A DNA stretch of 64,000 bases from Golubevia sp. BC0850 (Eukaryota; Basidiomycota; Exobasidiomycetes; Golubeviales; Golubeviaceae), in NCBI GenBank assembly GCA_012976225.1, contig JAAVVG010000001.1, positions 1,798,001 through 1,862,000 on the forward strand, given 5' to 3'. The notes under the pieces were generated by a model. The model was given only the letters and a program-made list of their open reading frames with translations, was not told the DNA's origin and did not search any database. The translations under genes were made by a program, and so were the position numbers. Positions 9,840 to 21,394 of the stretch are shown here, piece by piece. Position 1 is the stretch's first letter; each line of letters begins with the position of its first letter.

Positions 9840-12572
9840 ATGAGACTCATAGTTCAAGGCAATGCTCGCTCTGCTTTGAAGTTGGCAGGTATTTCAAGCA
9901 GAGCTGCTGGTGGCAGTTACGGTCACTTCAATAACAGATTAGGATTCAACCAAGGAAGAAGTTATGCTTCTGCTCCTCTCAGAACAGAGTCAGCTCAGAA
10001 GCTGAAGAGTAGCTGGAGACTTATTACTGGAGCTGGGATTGTTGGAATTGGAATGGTGAGTACAATACAGCCAAGGAAAGAGAGAGAGAAATTGGGAGAT
10101 ACGGGGTGGGGGGAAGGAAGAAGCGAAGGACAAAGGACCTCTAATCCAGAGATGATCTCGAACCGCTCTGAGAAACTATGGATCGTTTCTAAAGTATTGA
10201 TTCTTTCGTTTCATTCCAGTTGGTAGCCTCCAAGTCGCAGACCATCTCTTTAGAAGACAGCAAATCCAGAGAACCTCCTTCAGTAGTCACTCCAGAAGCT
10301 GCGGCTGATCCCAAACATGAGCTGATAAGCATGAAGGAAGTTGAGAAGCACAATTCGCTAGAAACTGGTCTCTGGGTTGTCATTCAAGGACAGGTCTATG
10401 AGTGAGTAGCACTTCAAGTGCACCGGGCGGAAATCAAGGTCTCTTCGAGCTGTCCCTCACTTTTATCTCCTTCCAACCTCTCCCTCTACCCTTGATAGTC
10501 TCACCGAGTTCATAGAATCTCATCCAGGAGGGAAGGAAGTCATCTTAAAACACGCCGGAAAAGATGTTACGTGAGTCTTCCAATCAGCCACTTCTGATTC
10601 ATCATCCAGTTCTAAAACCCCCTTTACTCTCTCTTCAGCAAAATCTACACTCCAATCCACCCTTCAGATGCAATCACAGAAAATTTGGATCCTTCATCTC
10701 ATCTAGGTTCCATAGATCCTTCCACAATTCAAATCTCTCAAACCGAAGAAACCTCTGCTGAAAAATCTCGAAGAGAGTTATTAGAGAATTTACCTCATGT
10801 AGGAACGATGTTGAACTTAGATGACTTTGAGAAGATGGCAGAGAAATTACTTTCAGAACAAGGGTGGGCTTATTATAGATCTGCGGGAGATGATGAAATC
10901 TCTTATGAGCACAACAGAAACGCTTTCAGTCGAATTTGGTTCAGGCCGAGAGTTTTGAGAAAGGTTGCCAAGGTTGATGCTAAGACTAGAATTTTGGAAG
11001 ACAAAATTGAGAGTAGTTTGCCGATCTACATTAGTCCTGCAGCTTTAGGTAAGTTTTGTTTTCGAGGTCAAGTCTGTCACAACGTCGTCTCATCTCGATT
11101 CTTTTCTTCTTCCTTCTTCTTTTAGCCAAATTAGGTCACCCAGATGGGGAACTGAACTTGACCAGAGCTGCAGGCAGGTGTGGAATCGTGCAGGGTGTGA
11201 GTCTTCGCCTTACCTATCCTTCTTGAAATCTATAGCTGAACTCACTTCTTTTGTGCTCGTCACTCCACAGATCTCTGCCAACGCTTCAGTCTCTCTCGAT
11301 GAGATGTTGGATGCTCGAATCCCTGGACAACGTGAGTGATATCATTGATGACCTTTCTTGACATCCGATCCACCGACAGTCTGTTCTCCGTCTCTATCAG
11401 CCATCATCTATCAGCTCTACGTGAATCGAGATCGTTCAGCGACAGAGAGGATCCTTGAAAAGGTTCAGAAAAGAGGTTGCAACGCAATCTTATTAACGGT
11501 CGACGCCCCAATTATGGGGCATAGAGAAAGAGATATGAGATCAAAAGGAGAAAAGGTGGAAACTGGCGGAGGAGTCGGAGGTGATACGAGTTCAGGAGGT
11601 GGAGTTGCTTCAGCTATCTCTGGATACATCGACGCAGATCTGGTGAGTTAATTGAATTTTCCTTCGACTCTTGACTCAAAAATTCATCTTGGTGAAGAAA
11701 GTTGGTATAGTTCTCCTCAACGTAACATTCAGCTCTCTCTCAATTCCACGTCTGTCACTCTCGCTGACCTGTCGTTCTTTATATCCTCTATCTATAGTGC
11801 TGGGACGACCTAAAATGGTTGAGGAAAGTCTGCTCTCTCCCAATCATTTTAAAAGGGATTGGATCAGTAGCCGACGTTGAGCTTGCGGATCAACATGGCA
11901 TCAAGGGAATCGTTCTTAGCAATCATGGAGGTAGATCTTTGGACTTTTCTCCAGCTCCAATCGACGTTCTCATAGAACTTAGAGAAAAGAGACCGGATTT
12001 GATTGAAAAGATGGATATTTACATTGATGGAGGAGTAAGAAGGGGGACAGGTGAGTTGTTAAGAAGCTGCCTACATTCTCAGATCTTTGGAAGAAATGAT
12101 AGGTCGGATAATAAGCTCAACTTGAATTCCTGCTTCTTCCCCATTTTTTCGGAAACCGTGCCCTCTCTAACAGACGTTCTCAAAGCGTTGGCTCTGGGAG
12201 GTAAGTGATATCAAGCAACCTTTTCTCAGATTAGCGTTCTCTGATCAGCTCCGTTTAATCTCATTCCCTTCTTCTTTCTTCTCCTAGCCAAAGCAGTTGG
12301 ATTGGGTAGACCTTTCTTGGTGAGTCGAGAGAGACGCGAAAGGAATTCCCTCTCTGCATCACAAAAATTGACATCACTCTCCTCTCACTTTGTTCTCCTT
12401 CTTTCAGTACGCTCAAACTGGGTTTGGAGAGGCAGGAGCCGTTCGAGCTATAGAGATCATGGCAGATGAGATCGAACGAGGCATGAGATTCTTGGGCATT
12501 AATTCTTTGTCCGAGCTTTCTCCAGACATGATCGATGTGTTACCTCGAACTTACAATCCTCAAAGAAAGTGA
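9840..12572 (+). CDS. CYB2: Flavocytochrome b2, L-lactate:cytochrome c oxidoreductase
   Basis: Oxidises L-lactate to pyruvate in the mitochondrial intermembrane space and passes electrons to cytochrome c. Eleven exons (9840-10055, 10220-10401, 10499-10570, 10639-11048, 11126-11196, 11271-11331, 11401-11642, 11798-12050, 12174-12200, 12288-12319, 12408-12572) give 576 residues; yeast Cyb2 has 591. Order: basic Arg/Ser-rich presequence, a hydrophobic segment near 60-76, a cytochrome b5 domain with heme ligands in ESHPGG (about 141) and PIHPSDAI (about 164), then the FMN barrel with IYQLYVNRD, LPIILKGI, LSNHGGRSLDFSPAP (catalytic His) and DGGVRRGTDVLKAL. Exons 9 and 10 are only 27 and 32 nt. The extended C-terminal tail of yeast Cyb2 is absent. 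Confidence 0.95.
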
Positions 12573-13114
12573 GACCTTTGTATAAAGATAAAGTAATTTC
12601 TCCAACCCATCGCTTGAAATGCAATTTCGTCTGCAAGAACACATAGAACTCGTTGACGACATGTTTCAAAAATGTCTGAATTGGCGACACCTTCTTTTTT
12701 CGAGGGTAAAAGTGATTTCATTTTGAACAGAACAAGCAAAACTTAACATACAAACAATAAAAGAGAACAGCAAACACAAGCCTAGCTGATAGACCGAGAG
12801 AAAAGAGAACATAGAGAGGGAGAACACTTGTCGACATTTATGAATGTTGTAAAGTAAAAAGAGCAAAGGAGAAGAAACAGAGCGACAAGATTGCGCAAAG
12901 AGAGAATGGATCAGCAAGATTGATGCAGTGGTAGATCAGCAATGGGCTCATATGAGTGAAGAGAAGAAAGATAGAGAGAGTTTGGGGAAACAAGAGAATT
13001 CCGTAGAATGTTTGGTTTTTTGGGTTCTTTGTTTTTTGATGAGATGTTTGATGGTACTGTAATTTGATTTTCAGTGTTTCAGTTTCGTTTTGGATCAGTT
13101 TGGAATAAATGAAT
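12573..13114. other. Convergent intergenic region, CYB2 / CDC6
   Basis: Holds the two facing 3' UTRs. AT-rich with runs of T and A on the CDC6 side; only random short frames. Nothing else supported. Confidence 0.5.
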
Positions 13115-16100
13115 TCAAAAGAGAGCGCCTCTTCCACCTCCCAATTCCTCTCTCCTGACCTTTTCTCTATCTCTATTCTCACTTTCCCAATTCCTACTTC
13201 TCTGAATTCTGTTCTCTTCCTTGATCCACATCCTGTTCATCAAGTTAGGGATAAGAGCTGAAGTAGAAGTTGAAGCCACCTCAGCAGAAGCAGGAGGAGT
13301 AGTAGTAATTCCTTTCAAGACATTTTCAACCGAGATGACCAAAGAAGCGTTCCTGTTACTTGCCAACAATTGTTTCTTGGTTGCTCTTTTCCCACCTGGA
13401 GAGACTCCATTTGAAGTAGAGTTGACGGACGAAGAATTCAAATGACCTGTAGCTGAAGTTGATTGAAGACAATCTGAATCGATAGAAAATAATCCTTGGA
13501 CTTCTAACAAATCAATGACAGCGATTAACTCTGAATGTTCTAAACTTGCGAAACTGCCTTCTTCCTTTAAGATGTAGCCATAAGTGGAGATTAAATCTGC
13601 GATTCTGATCTTTCCATTAGCAGCAGCTGAATTCAATCCAGTGTTGGATTTGATCGAAGAACTTCCAACCAAATTGTTTCCACCTTCACTCCCTAAGACT
13701 GACATGTTCTCTTCAGCCCTTCTTTTACAAACCAAGAAAGAGAGTAAGATCAATTTAGGATGTAAAGGTAAATTTCTGACTTTGGTTAATTGAGGAGATC
13801 CTAAAACTTGACCTAAGACTTTCAAGACATGAGTGGGCATGACTTTTGGAGCAGAAGAAGGAGTCATGTGAGACAAGAGTTTTGAAGAATCTAGATTATC
13901 GTTGGTAGGAACCTTTTGTTGAGTTTCTTGAGATGAATTTTGAGGAATGGAGATGGCGTCACTTGCTTTAGTTCTTTGTTCTAGTTCTACCAATTCAACA
14001 GCTAAACGACAAGCATCCAAGGCTTTCCTTAAATCTCCAGTGACTGCTGCGATCTTCTTAGCTGCTAATTCTAGAGCTGGAGAAGAGAATAGAGGTAATT
14101 GATTTGAAATTGGTTTTGCTGAAGAGGAGATTTGAATGGTGGAATTGCTGTGATCAACTTCTTCATCCGTACCGTCATAGCATTCGAAGAGCCCTTCTAA
14201 TCTGGATTTGACAACCGTGATGATCTCTTGAGCGTCGAACGGTCTGAAGTGTAGGAGCTCAGGCGATGCTCCTTTGCTTTGAAGCAACGGAACGAAACGT
14301 TCGGTTAAATCCAAAGAGTTTGCGATTCCGATTAAACCGCACGAAGAGCTTGGAGATGAAAGAGCGAATAGACGGTACAGTACGTTTTGATGAGCTCTGG
14401 AGTGAAGTAGGTGATCGATCTCATCTAGAACGATTAGTCTGTTGGAGAAAAAGCCATACGTCAGTGAATGGTCAACAAAACAGGTAGATCGATGGCTTAC
14501 ATTCCTTTAAAACTCACAATCCATTGTTGTCCTTTGACTTCTTGACAAGTTCATTGACTCTCTTCTCAGCTTCGATATCAATTTGTCCATCCTTTGCATT
14601 CTTGATAGGTCCTTCTCCCAAAGCATATAGAATCGCAGCCCAGATAAGACGAGGATGAGAAACCGTCATACAATTGACGAAGACACTTCTCGGAATTGGT
14701 AAATCAGATTCACCAGTTGCATCAGTCTTCTTGATTCCAGAAATGATAGATCTAATGAGAGCGGTCTTTCCGGTTCCAGGAAGTCCACAGACGTAAAGAC
14801 ATCCAGCTCCAACACTGTTAGGAGAAGAAACCAGGTCTAGATCATCTTCATCCTCATCTAGATCCATAGAAGATTGAGAAGACTGTTCGATGTGTGGGAA
14901 AATAGAGAATTTCTTGTGAAGGAAGGTCTCGACGTGGAGTCTTTCTGTTTCTCTACCGACTACTGAGACTTCGGTTTCTTCCTCTTCTTCTTCGGATGTA
15001 GTTGAAGTTGAGGTGACACCAGTGGCATAACGTAGGAGACTTCTAGCATGAGCGTAAACGTTAGTAAACCTCTTGAATAGAGAAGGTGATTCGACTTGCT
15101 TTGTTTCTTCTTCCTCTTCTTCTTCCTCTTCGATCGACTCGGACATGACAGTGTCGACAGTTGAATCTTCCACCTTGTTCTGAGACCCCTCTCCTTCGGT
15201 GACGTCAGTTCCAGGAGAAGAAGCTCTAGAAACAGTGGTACCCAAAGCGTAAATTGAGGAGGCATCTTCTTGACTTGCGGAGTCGAACAACGAGCCAGCG
15301 ATAGTTGAAGTCTGAGAAGAGAAGTATCCCTCTACATCGTCCCCGTTGTTACCATTTAGAGTGAGGTTTCCATGACTGGAGTCCAATTGAAGACGAGCTA
15401 GAGGAGAAGAAGGTCCAGCTTGAGAAGGTGAAGGAGTCGAAGTGATCAAACTAGAAGGTGCTCCACGACGAGAACGCTTGCGTTGACTTCCTTCTTGTTG
15501 GAGTGAAGAAGAATCTCCATCATTGTTTGAGGAAGATGGAGATCTAACGGTTCCTGCGCTGCTACTGCTTCTAGATTGAGCGATAGAGGGACGACCGCGA
15601 CCTCTGCGTTGCTCTGGAGCTGGAGAAGGGGAGAGAGGAGTAGATGGGCAAGAAAGAAAGAGCGCGCGCAGATGAGTGAGGTGGTGAACATTTAGAAGAT
15701 GATCAAAGTAAGGACATTTTAAAATATGCACGACAGCTATTGAGAAGTCGATAGACTTGCCCATTGTCTCCCCTTGTCCTGTCCAAACACCACGCGTCTC
15801 TCGAGGTACTCACTGGCATTGAATAGATTGTTACGCCCACTTGAAGATGGAGCATTAGCTCTAACACGTGAAGCGATAGAAGTCGAAGTTGGAGAGCTGA
15901 TGATCCCTTCAGAAGGAGAAGAAACGGAAGAAGAGGATAAACTTCTTCTAATAGGTCTTGGTGTAGAAGGTAAAGTTGTACTTTCCTCTTGACGTTGTTG
16001 AGCTCCTCTAGTCCTTCTAGCTACGACATCTTCTTCTCTTTCTCTTTGTAATTCAGTTGCAGTAATTGAATCTAAGAAAGGAGCTATGTTCTCTTTGTTT

Positions 16101-16564
16101 GAATCATCTCTTTCCTCCAAAGCTTCGGATTGAGAACTACAACCACCAACTCTATTCCTTCTTTCCCTTCCCTCGTCTTCTTCATCTTCGTTGTCTGATG
16201 GAGCTGTTGTTTCTTCTGACTTCAAGAGTAATTTTGAAGAAGTTGAACGACGAGAATTACGTGGTTTGGAGGGAGAGTGAGTGTTGGAAGAGGAGGAATT
16301 GGAACGGGAAGAAGATGGGGTGCTTTGAGCTGCTTTGGTTCTGGCTCTGGTTGAAACGGGTGTTGAAGGTGAGGATTGAGTCCTTTTGAGAGATGGTGAA
16401 GTATATGCAGAAGAAGTTGAAGATTTAGACTTGAGAGAGGAGGAGGAGGAAGAGCTGTTTGAATTGGATGACTTTACTGGTTTGATTGGATGATGAGATT
16501 GAGTTTGTGAAATTGAATCTGAAGGTAAATGAGATCTTGTTGATAATGCTCTAGTGGATGGCAT
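13115..16564 (-). CDS. CDC6: Cdc6/Cdc18 replication licensing AAA+ ATPase
   Basis: Loads the MCM helicase with ORC and Cdt1 at origins; nuclear. Exons 16564-15814, 15619-14518 and 14438-13115 give 1,058 residues. The first 500 or so residues are Ser/Thr-rich and disordered, with an AT-hook-like RGRGRPS near residue 256 and basic SRR clusters that could be CDK targets. The AAA+ core has Walker A GLPGTGKT (about 529), Walker B LIVLDEIDHLL (about 618), sensor 1 GIANSLDLTERF and sensor 2 GDLRKALDACR (about 749), followed by a winged-helix region. GIANSLDLT and the DxRKALD context favour Cdc6 over Orc1, and no BAH domain is present. It is nearly twice the length of human CDC6 (560), mainly through the N-terminus. 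The exon-2 acceptor has an alternative 6 nt downstream, also in frame. Confidence 0.9.
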
Positions 16565-17232
16565 CTTTGAAGGAGAGAATCTTACTTGTTGATTCCCTTT
16601 TGGGAGGATTGGGTGGGTTGCGAGTCTAGGACGATGATCCCGAAAGGGAAGGAGGTTGCAAGAGATGCAGAGAGAGATTGAGTTGTTACTTGTAGATTGA
16701 GATTAGATCTGAAAGGATTGAACGTAATAGGAACAGAGACTAAGAATCGGATGAAGGAAGGAAGGTAAGGTCTTGAAGGGGTTTATAATACGTTGGGAAA
16801 GGAAAGAAGAAGAGCGAAACTGGATCCGACGTCCTTCTGCTTGCCATTGCCCGTTCAATCCCAGCTCAATTTTCACTCTGTTCTGCTTCCATTATCGCTT
16901 AAGAATTCTGTTTTGGATTGATTCATTGAAACAACCGGTGTAAGTTACATTTCATGATTTGAGAAGTCGAGGAAAGCCGCATCTTGTTCTTGAGACCCTT
17001 AAAGTTGGCGTCGCGAAGTTGAGACGCGCCGTGAAGAGCCCCACAACGTGGCAACTCTCGCTGGAAGCCTAAATCTTCCTCTTTCTCATCCCATCGTCTT
17101 TCTCTCCCTTCCAACTCAAAGTTGAGTCCAAAATGGATGCGAGAGCTCCCCCCAATCCTCAAGTGAGTCAGAACGATCCTTCTCGTCGGTAGGAAGGATG
17201 AGTTCTTTCTCAGAGCCACGAGCCACGCCCAG
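16565..17232. other. Intergenic region upstream of the left inverted-repeat arm
   Basis: Starts with the CDC6 promoter/5' UTR and runs to the outer edge of the inverted repeat. Open frames on the minus strand (16,923-17,352) have no recognisable content. No target-site duplication with the outer side of the right arm is visible; the two flanks share only CCCAG at the junction. Confidence 0.5.
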
Positions 17233-17667
17233 AAACTTTGAGAGCCTCTCTCCTTTCGAGTGGCAATCCCCGCTTGTCGATCGCACCGGAGGAACTCCAA
17301 AGAGAAGGGAAGAGATCCTCGGTCCGTCCTCGCGTCCTCTACTTCTACTCATCCTCTTGGGTTTCCTTTTCGCCCCCTCCCCTAAATCTTACCTCATCCT
17401 TCCTGTGTTGAAATCTGAGATTCAAATCCATCCTTCTAGACCGAGATCCTGCAAATCAGGGCCCGGGGATCTCTCGTTCTCACCTCGAAGACAAGCAATT
17501 TTTTGAGTTAGAGGTCGATGCGCAGAAGACTGAATTGAGCGGGGTAAGGACGAAAGTTTCGACTTTCAAGCTTTCCCCTGAAGCCTCAAGTCACGAAACC
17601 TTCTTTTCGAAGGTTCCTACTCTTGATTTGAAAAGAGAAGCTTTTCTTTTGAGCGGGTGGAAAAGGA

Positions 17668-17675
17668 TATATAAG
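17668..17675 (+). promoter_or_regulatory. TATA box of the left secreted-protein gene
   Basis: TATATAAG about 150 bp upstream of the ATG, followed by a long CT-rich leader with a run of ten C. A palindromic GAAGGTTC (17,609-17,616), matching a heat-shock-element half pair, lies about 55 bp further upstream. This architecture suggests a strongly expressed, inducible gene; that is inference. Confidence 0.6.
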
Positions 17676-17821
17676 AGGCGACGTCTCGAATCGAACTTCT
17701 CTTCCCCCCCCCCTCTCTCTTCATCCACTCTCTCTCTTCCCTTCTGTCTCCCATCACACTCTCTCTTCAATCACATCTCACTACCTGCTCAACATCCAAA
17801 CCACACCTCTCAAACTACAAC

Positions 17822-18743
17822 ATGCAGTTCAAATCTCTCATCGTCTCTCTTCTCTTCGCCTCTTTCATCGTCGCTTCTCCTGTCGACGTCGACGCTGATG
17901 CCAATGGATTGGTCGGTCGTCAAATCTTGGTAGAGCCTCGTGGCTACGAGTATGGAAATGATGACAAGTACGGAAAGACTAAGAGTGAGTATCGTTCGTT
18001 GGTTGGTTGGTGGAGGGAAAAAAGAGAGAGAGAGAGGCTTGGCTCGCCACCCGGATCGATTGTGTCGCTGACCTTCTCCTCTCTTCCTCTTTCTTCCCTT
18101 CTCTTCCCTTCTCTTCTCTTCTCTCCTCCCTTTCAGCTGTCACTAAGACCGAGTACAAGTACAAGAGTAAGTGTTTGGTGGTTGAATTTTCCATCCTCGG
18201 GTCTGACCATTCCCCCTGTTTTTTTCTCTATTAGCCAAGTACGTCCCGGGAAAGATCAAAACCATAACTGAAAGTAAGACTGAATACGTTCCAAAATACA
18301 AGACTAAAAGTGAGTATCTCTCTTTCATTCTCAAGTTTCAAATCAAAGTATCACCGTCTAACATCTTTCTTCTCTTTCCTCTCTCTCGCGTAGCCGTCAC
18401 CGATTGGAACGTCTCTACCAAAATCATCAAAAAACCTTATACCGTCACTACTAAAGTTCCGGAAACTACCACCGTCTTTTACCCAAAGCCAACTACCGTT
18501 GTTGAGAAGAAGACCAAATACGTCAAAAAACCTTTCACTGTCACTTCTACTTCAATCGTTGAGAAGAATTTCACCAAAACCATCACCGCAGCTACTACCG
18601 AGTTCGTCAAGAAGCCTCAAAAAACTGTTACTGCAACTGTGACTGTTTCCAAAAAGGGAGGGTATGGAGGACATGGAGGACACGGAGACGACGATGAAGA
18701 TGAAGATCACTCTCGCCCAAAGACTACTACTTACGCCTACTGA
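17822..18743 (+). CDS. Small secreted Thr/Lys/Val-rich protein, copy 1
   Basis: I do not recognise a named family. Exons 17822-17984, 18137-18166, 18235-18309 and 18394-18743 give 205 residues. A clear signal peptide (MQFKSLIVSLLFASFIVAS) is followed by an acidic pro-like segment with a potential Arg cleavage site (VGRQ). The mature part is built from degenerate repeats around TVT-K-TEY-K and KKPxTVT-T (TKYVPGKIKT, KKPYTVTTKV, KKPFTVTSTS, KKPQKTVTAT), a pattern of beta-strand-prone cell-wall or extracellular proteins. It ends with Gly/His then an Asp/Glu cluster and TTTYAY. Exons 2 and 3 are tiny and each begins and ends in the same phase, coding one repeat-like unit, which hints at growth by exon duplication. 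No GPI signal. A second copy with the same translation lies at 26,206-27,127. Confidence 0.85.
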
Positions 18744-19185
18744 ACGATGTCTTTCAAGAATAACCTTTGGAATCCACCCTTTCGTCTAGCTTTTGTACAC
18801 TAGCCAAGAGCCTCTCACTTTCCTTCCTTTACCTCTGATTTCTTTGTTCCAACCTGTCTTTCATCAAATCACTCTCATTTTTCAATTCCCAACGTTCTCA
18901 TTTACCAATCCTCTCTTTTCTTTCCATTGCTCTTGATGTTTAGTATGTCTTGTCACTTTCATTCATGCTCTCTTTTTTAATTCAAAGCTTTCCCAAAGAA
19001 CTTTTGCTCTTGTCGTTTTAGTGTCCTCTTTTCTCTTCACTTGCAAAAAGGGGTTTTATTGATGTGTTCATAGACTCATCGTTCATCGTTTCCCAGCAGC
19101 GACTTTGGCAGGCCCGGCAGGTATGAAATAGAATGAGTTCTTTCAAGTACATGGAATTGTGATTGATAGTCTACGAAAAGAAGGT

Positions 19186-21032
19186 TCAAATTTTATGTAA
19201 AGCGTCGTCGATAGCTCTTCCAAGTTGCTCTACTTCCTCCACCGTATTGTAATGTAGAAGAGAGACTCTAACTACACCATCCGAGTCACTCAAACCTATA
19301 GATGTGATGAGTCTGTAGGCGTACATGTGACCTTGCTGAAAGCCAAGCTGTTGAGAGGCGAAGAATGGAGAGGGAGGAGAGGGAGAAGACAAGGGTGTCA
19401 GTGCTCTTAGAAATAAGTCCAATTCCAGTCGTTCCTGTATCTACCAAGTAGAGAGGAGATGCAAACTCACCTTTCCGCTTTTGACGATCTCTTGATGGAA
19501 CTTCGCACTCCTCTCAGAAGTTTTCCCTTGCTCATCTACGACGACGAATGCGACGGTTGGTACTCTCACAGAATGATCATCACTTTCACTACCAACGATC
19601 TTGATCCTATCATTTCGAGAGTTTAAGAAAGTGATCAGAGTCTTCAATAACTTGGCTTCGTGTTCTGACATTCTCTTGAAGGCTACTTGAACTTGTTTCC
19701 TCACTTTAGACAGTTCTTCTTTGTTGTCTGGTTTGAAAAGGCTAGACCAGTCGATAGATTTGGGCTTGGTGGTCGAATAGTCCGCAGATCCCAGCCAGAA
19801 GAAGTATTCCATAACTGAAGAGATTGAGGCTATCAACTCGTACTGTTGAGAGGAAGGCTGATAAGAATACATTCCAGTATAATGGTCGTCGTTCGTGATG
19901 AAATGATGATTCAACTTTGTTAAAAGTTGGGATTTGGCCTTTGGAGAGACGTAAAGGGATCCAACATGAGGACCATAGACTAGAAGCGTTTGGAGGGCGA
20001 AAAAGTCAGTGGAAGTCTCAAAAAAGTGCGATATGCCCTCGAGACTCACCTTTATACCAGCTCCAGAGAACGAAATCGGCTCCCCACTCTTTTGGAGATA
20101 GCCCTTGATGAGGAGCAAAAGCTACAGCATCGACTGCAACCCAGGCGTTCGACTTCTGCTTAACGATTTCAGAGACCTCCTTGATTGGTACGACCCCTCC
20201 TAGTACATTGGAGCAGGCGGTCAAGGCCACGAGTCTAGTTCTGGAAGTGATTAGAGTTGGAAGAACCTTTAGATCCAGTCCTACAGAGTAGCGGTTCGAG
20301 GTGGAGGACAGAGGCGTAACTGGCCAATCTACAATCTTCAGACCAGTTCTTGCGGCCAGACGAATCCAGGCACCTCGATTTGCTGAGTAGAAAAGGAAGA
20401 TAAGAGTCCGTTAGACGAAATGAGGCGATTAAGAGGGAGAGATTTGGGCCTGAAAGCAGAAACAAACCTTCATGGTCGGCATCACTGAGGATAATCTCAT
20501 CTCCTTCTTTCCAGACAGGCTCAGATCCATCTCCAACTTTCTCTCCAGACCTTTGCTTTAGCACAGAGGCTTCGATCATTCGGGAGAGAGTTTCAGCGAG
20601 CTGGGTTGCTGACCTGGGTTTGCGAACCGAAGAGTAAAGGGTTAGTCTTTCTCTCTCTCTCGTAGCTTCGCTCCTTCACCCTTCGAATCAGCTAATTAGA
20701 TCCCTAGCTCACCCTCCAAACATGACATCATCAGGGCTGTCAGCTCCAGAGAAGATGGCACCAGCAGCTGAACCGTTTGCAACCTTTCCGGCAGCTGTTG
20801 CCGCCAGAGCGTAGTTGGCCATCTGAACGTTAGTTTCGAGCATATAGGAAGTTATTGACTCCGGGACAGACTTGAGAACTTGAGAGCCACCAGCATTCTC
20901 GCAGAAGACTGTGAAGAAGGGAAGAAGAAACGTTAGGGTCACATGAACCAAGATTGAGATAGGAGAAGACTCACTGTACTCTGGGTTGTTGATGAGAGCT
21001 GGGAACTGAGATCTGACAGCCTGGACGTCCAT
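19186..21032 (-). CDS. Class V aminotransferase, cysteine desulfurase-like
   Basis: PLP enzyme of the fold-type I class V family. Exons 21032-20975, 20908-20713, 20613-20468, 20382-20050, 19979-19471 and 19347-19186 give 467 residues. Visible landmarks are FCENAGGSQV near the N-terminus, EIILSDADHEANRGAW (the H-x-AN block), LVALTACSNVLGGVVP, VDAVAFAPHQ (Asp for the pyridine nitrogen), the Schiff-base Lys in SWYKVYGPHVGSLYV, and a C-terminal RVSLLHYNTVEEV. The layout resembles the desulfurase-like subgroup typified by VC1184 rather than NifS/IscS; the conserved active-site Cys loop of true desulfurases is not evident, so the substrate is unknown. Its stop codon is only 13 bp from the inner edge of the left inverted-repeat arm, so its 3' UTR should overlap that of the convergent secreted-protein gene. 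Confidence 0.85.
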
Positions 21033-21044
21033 TTTGGTGAGCGA

Positions 21045-21140
21045 GGGAAGGAAGGAAGGAGGGAAGGAAGGAAGGAGGGAAGGAAGGAAGGAGGGAAGGA
21101 AGGAAGGAAGGAATGAAGGAAGGAAGAAAGGAAGAAAGAG
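21045..21140. repeat. (GGAAG/GGAA)n microsatellite
   Basis: Nearly uninterrupted GGAAG/GGAA units just upstream of the aminotransferase start. On the minus strand the tract is open in the same frame as the aminotransferase and reads as Pro-Ser-Phe-Leu repeats from an upstream ATG at about 21,284, so it could be 5' UTR or a variable N-terminal extension. Confidence 0.9.
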
Positions 21141-21394
21141 AATCTCATTTCGAAAGGAGGTCTGGCGACCGACCGTGATCCACGTGGCGAACGGGGTGGC
21201 CCAGCAAAATCTACGAGGCTTCTCTGACAAACCATCCCATCCTCTTTGGCTCTTTGATAACCTCGACAGCTCTAACAAAATCAATCCTCACTTCAAGTAA
21301 CGCAAGAAGAAGCAGAGAGGAAGCTTAGACGAACTCCTCTTTCTACCTTTCCCCCGCACCCTCTCCGCCCCTCTCCAGTCTCTCCTTACAAAAC

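Larger units (their letters stand above)
17233..19173 (+). repeat. Left arm of a 1,941-bp inverted repeat
   Basis: Position x here matches position 44,949 minus x on the opposite strand. The arm begins at AAACTTTGAGAGCC and ends at GATTGATAGTCTA. Both arms are the same length, the translations of overlapping frames on both strands are identical, and every stretch I compared by eye (promoter, introns, 3' region, homopolymers) matched. It carries one complete gene for a secreted protein, with about 590 bp upstream and 430 bp downstream. Confidence 0.95.

Noticed and set aside
16801-16880. tRNA-like B box (GTTCAATCC)
   Set aside because: No A box at the right distance and no cloverleaf can be drawn.
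17979-18334. Minus-strand frames inside the secreted-protein gene
   Set aside because: They cross introns of the real gene and simply mirror its CT-rich intron DNA; duplicated only because the arm is duplicated.
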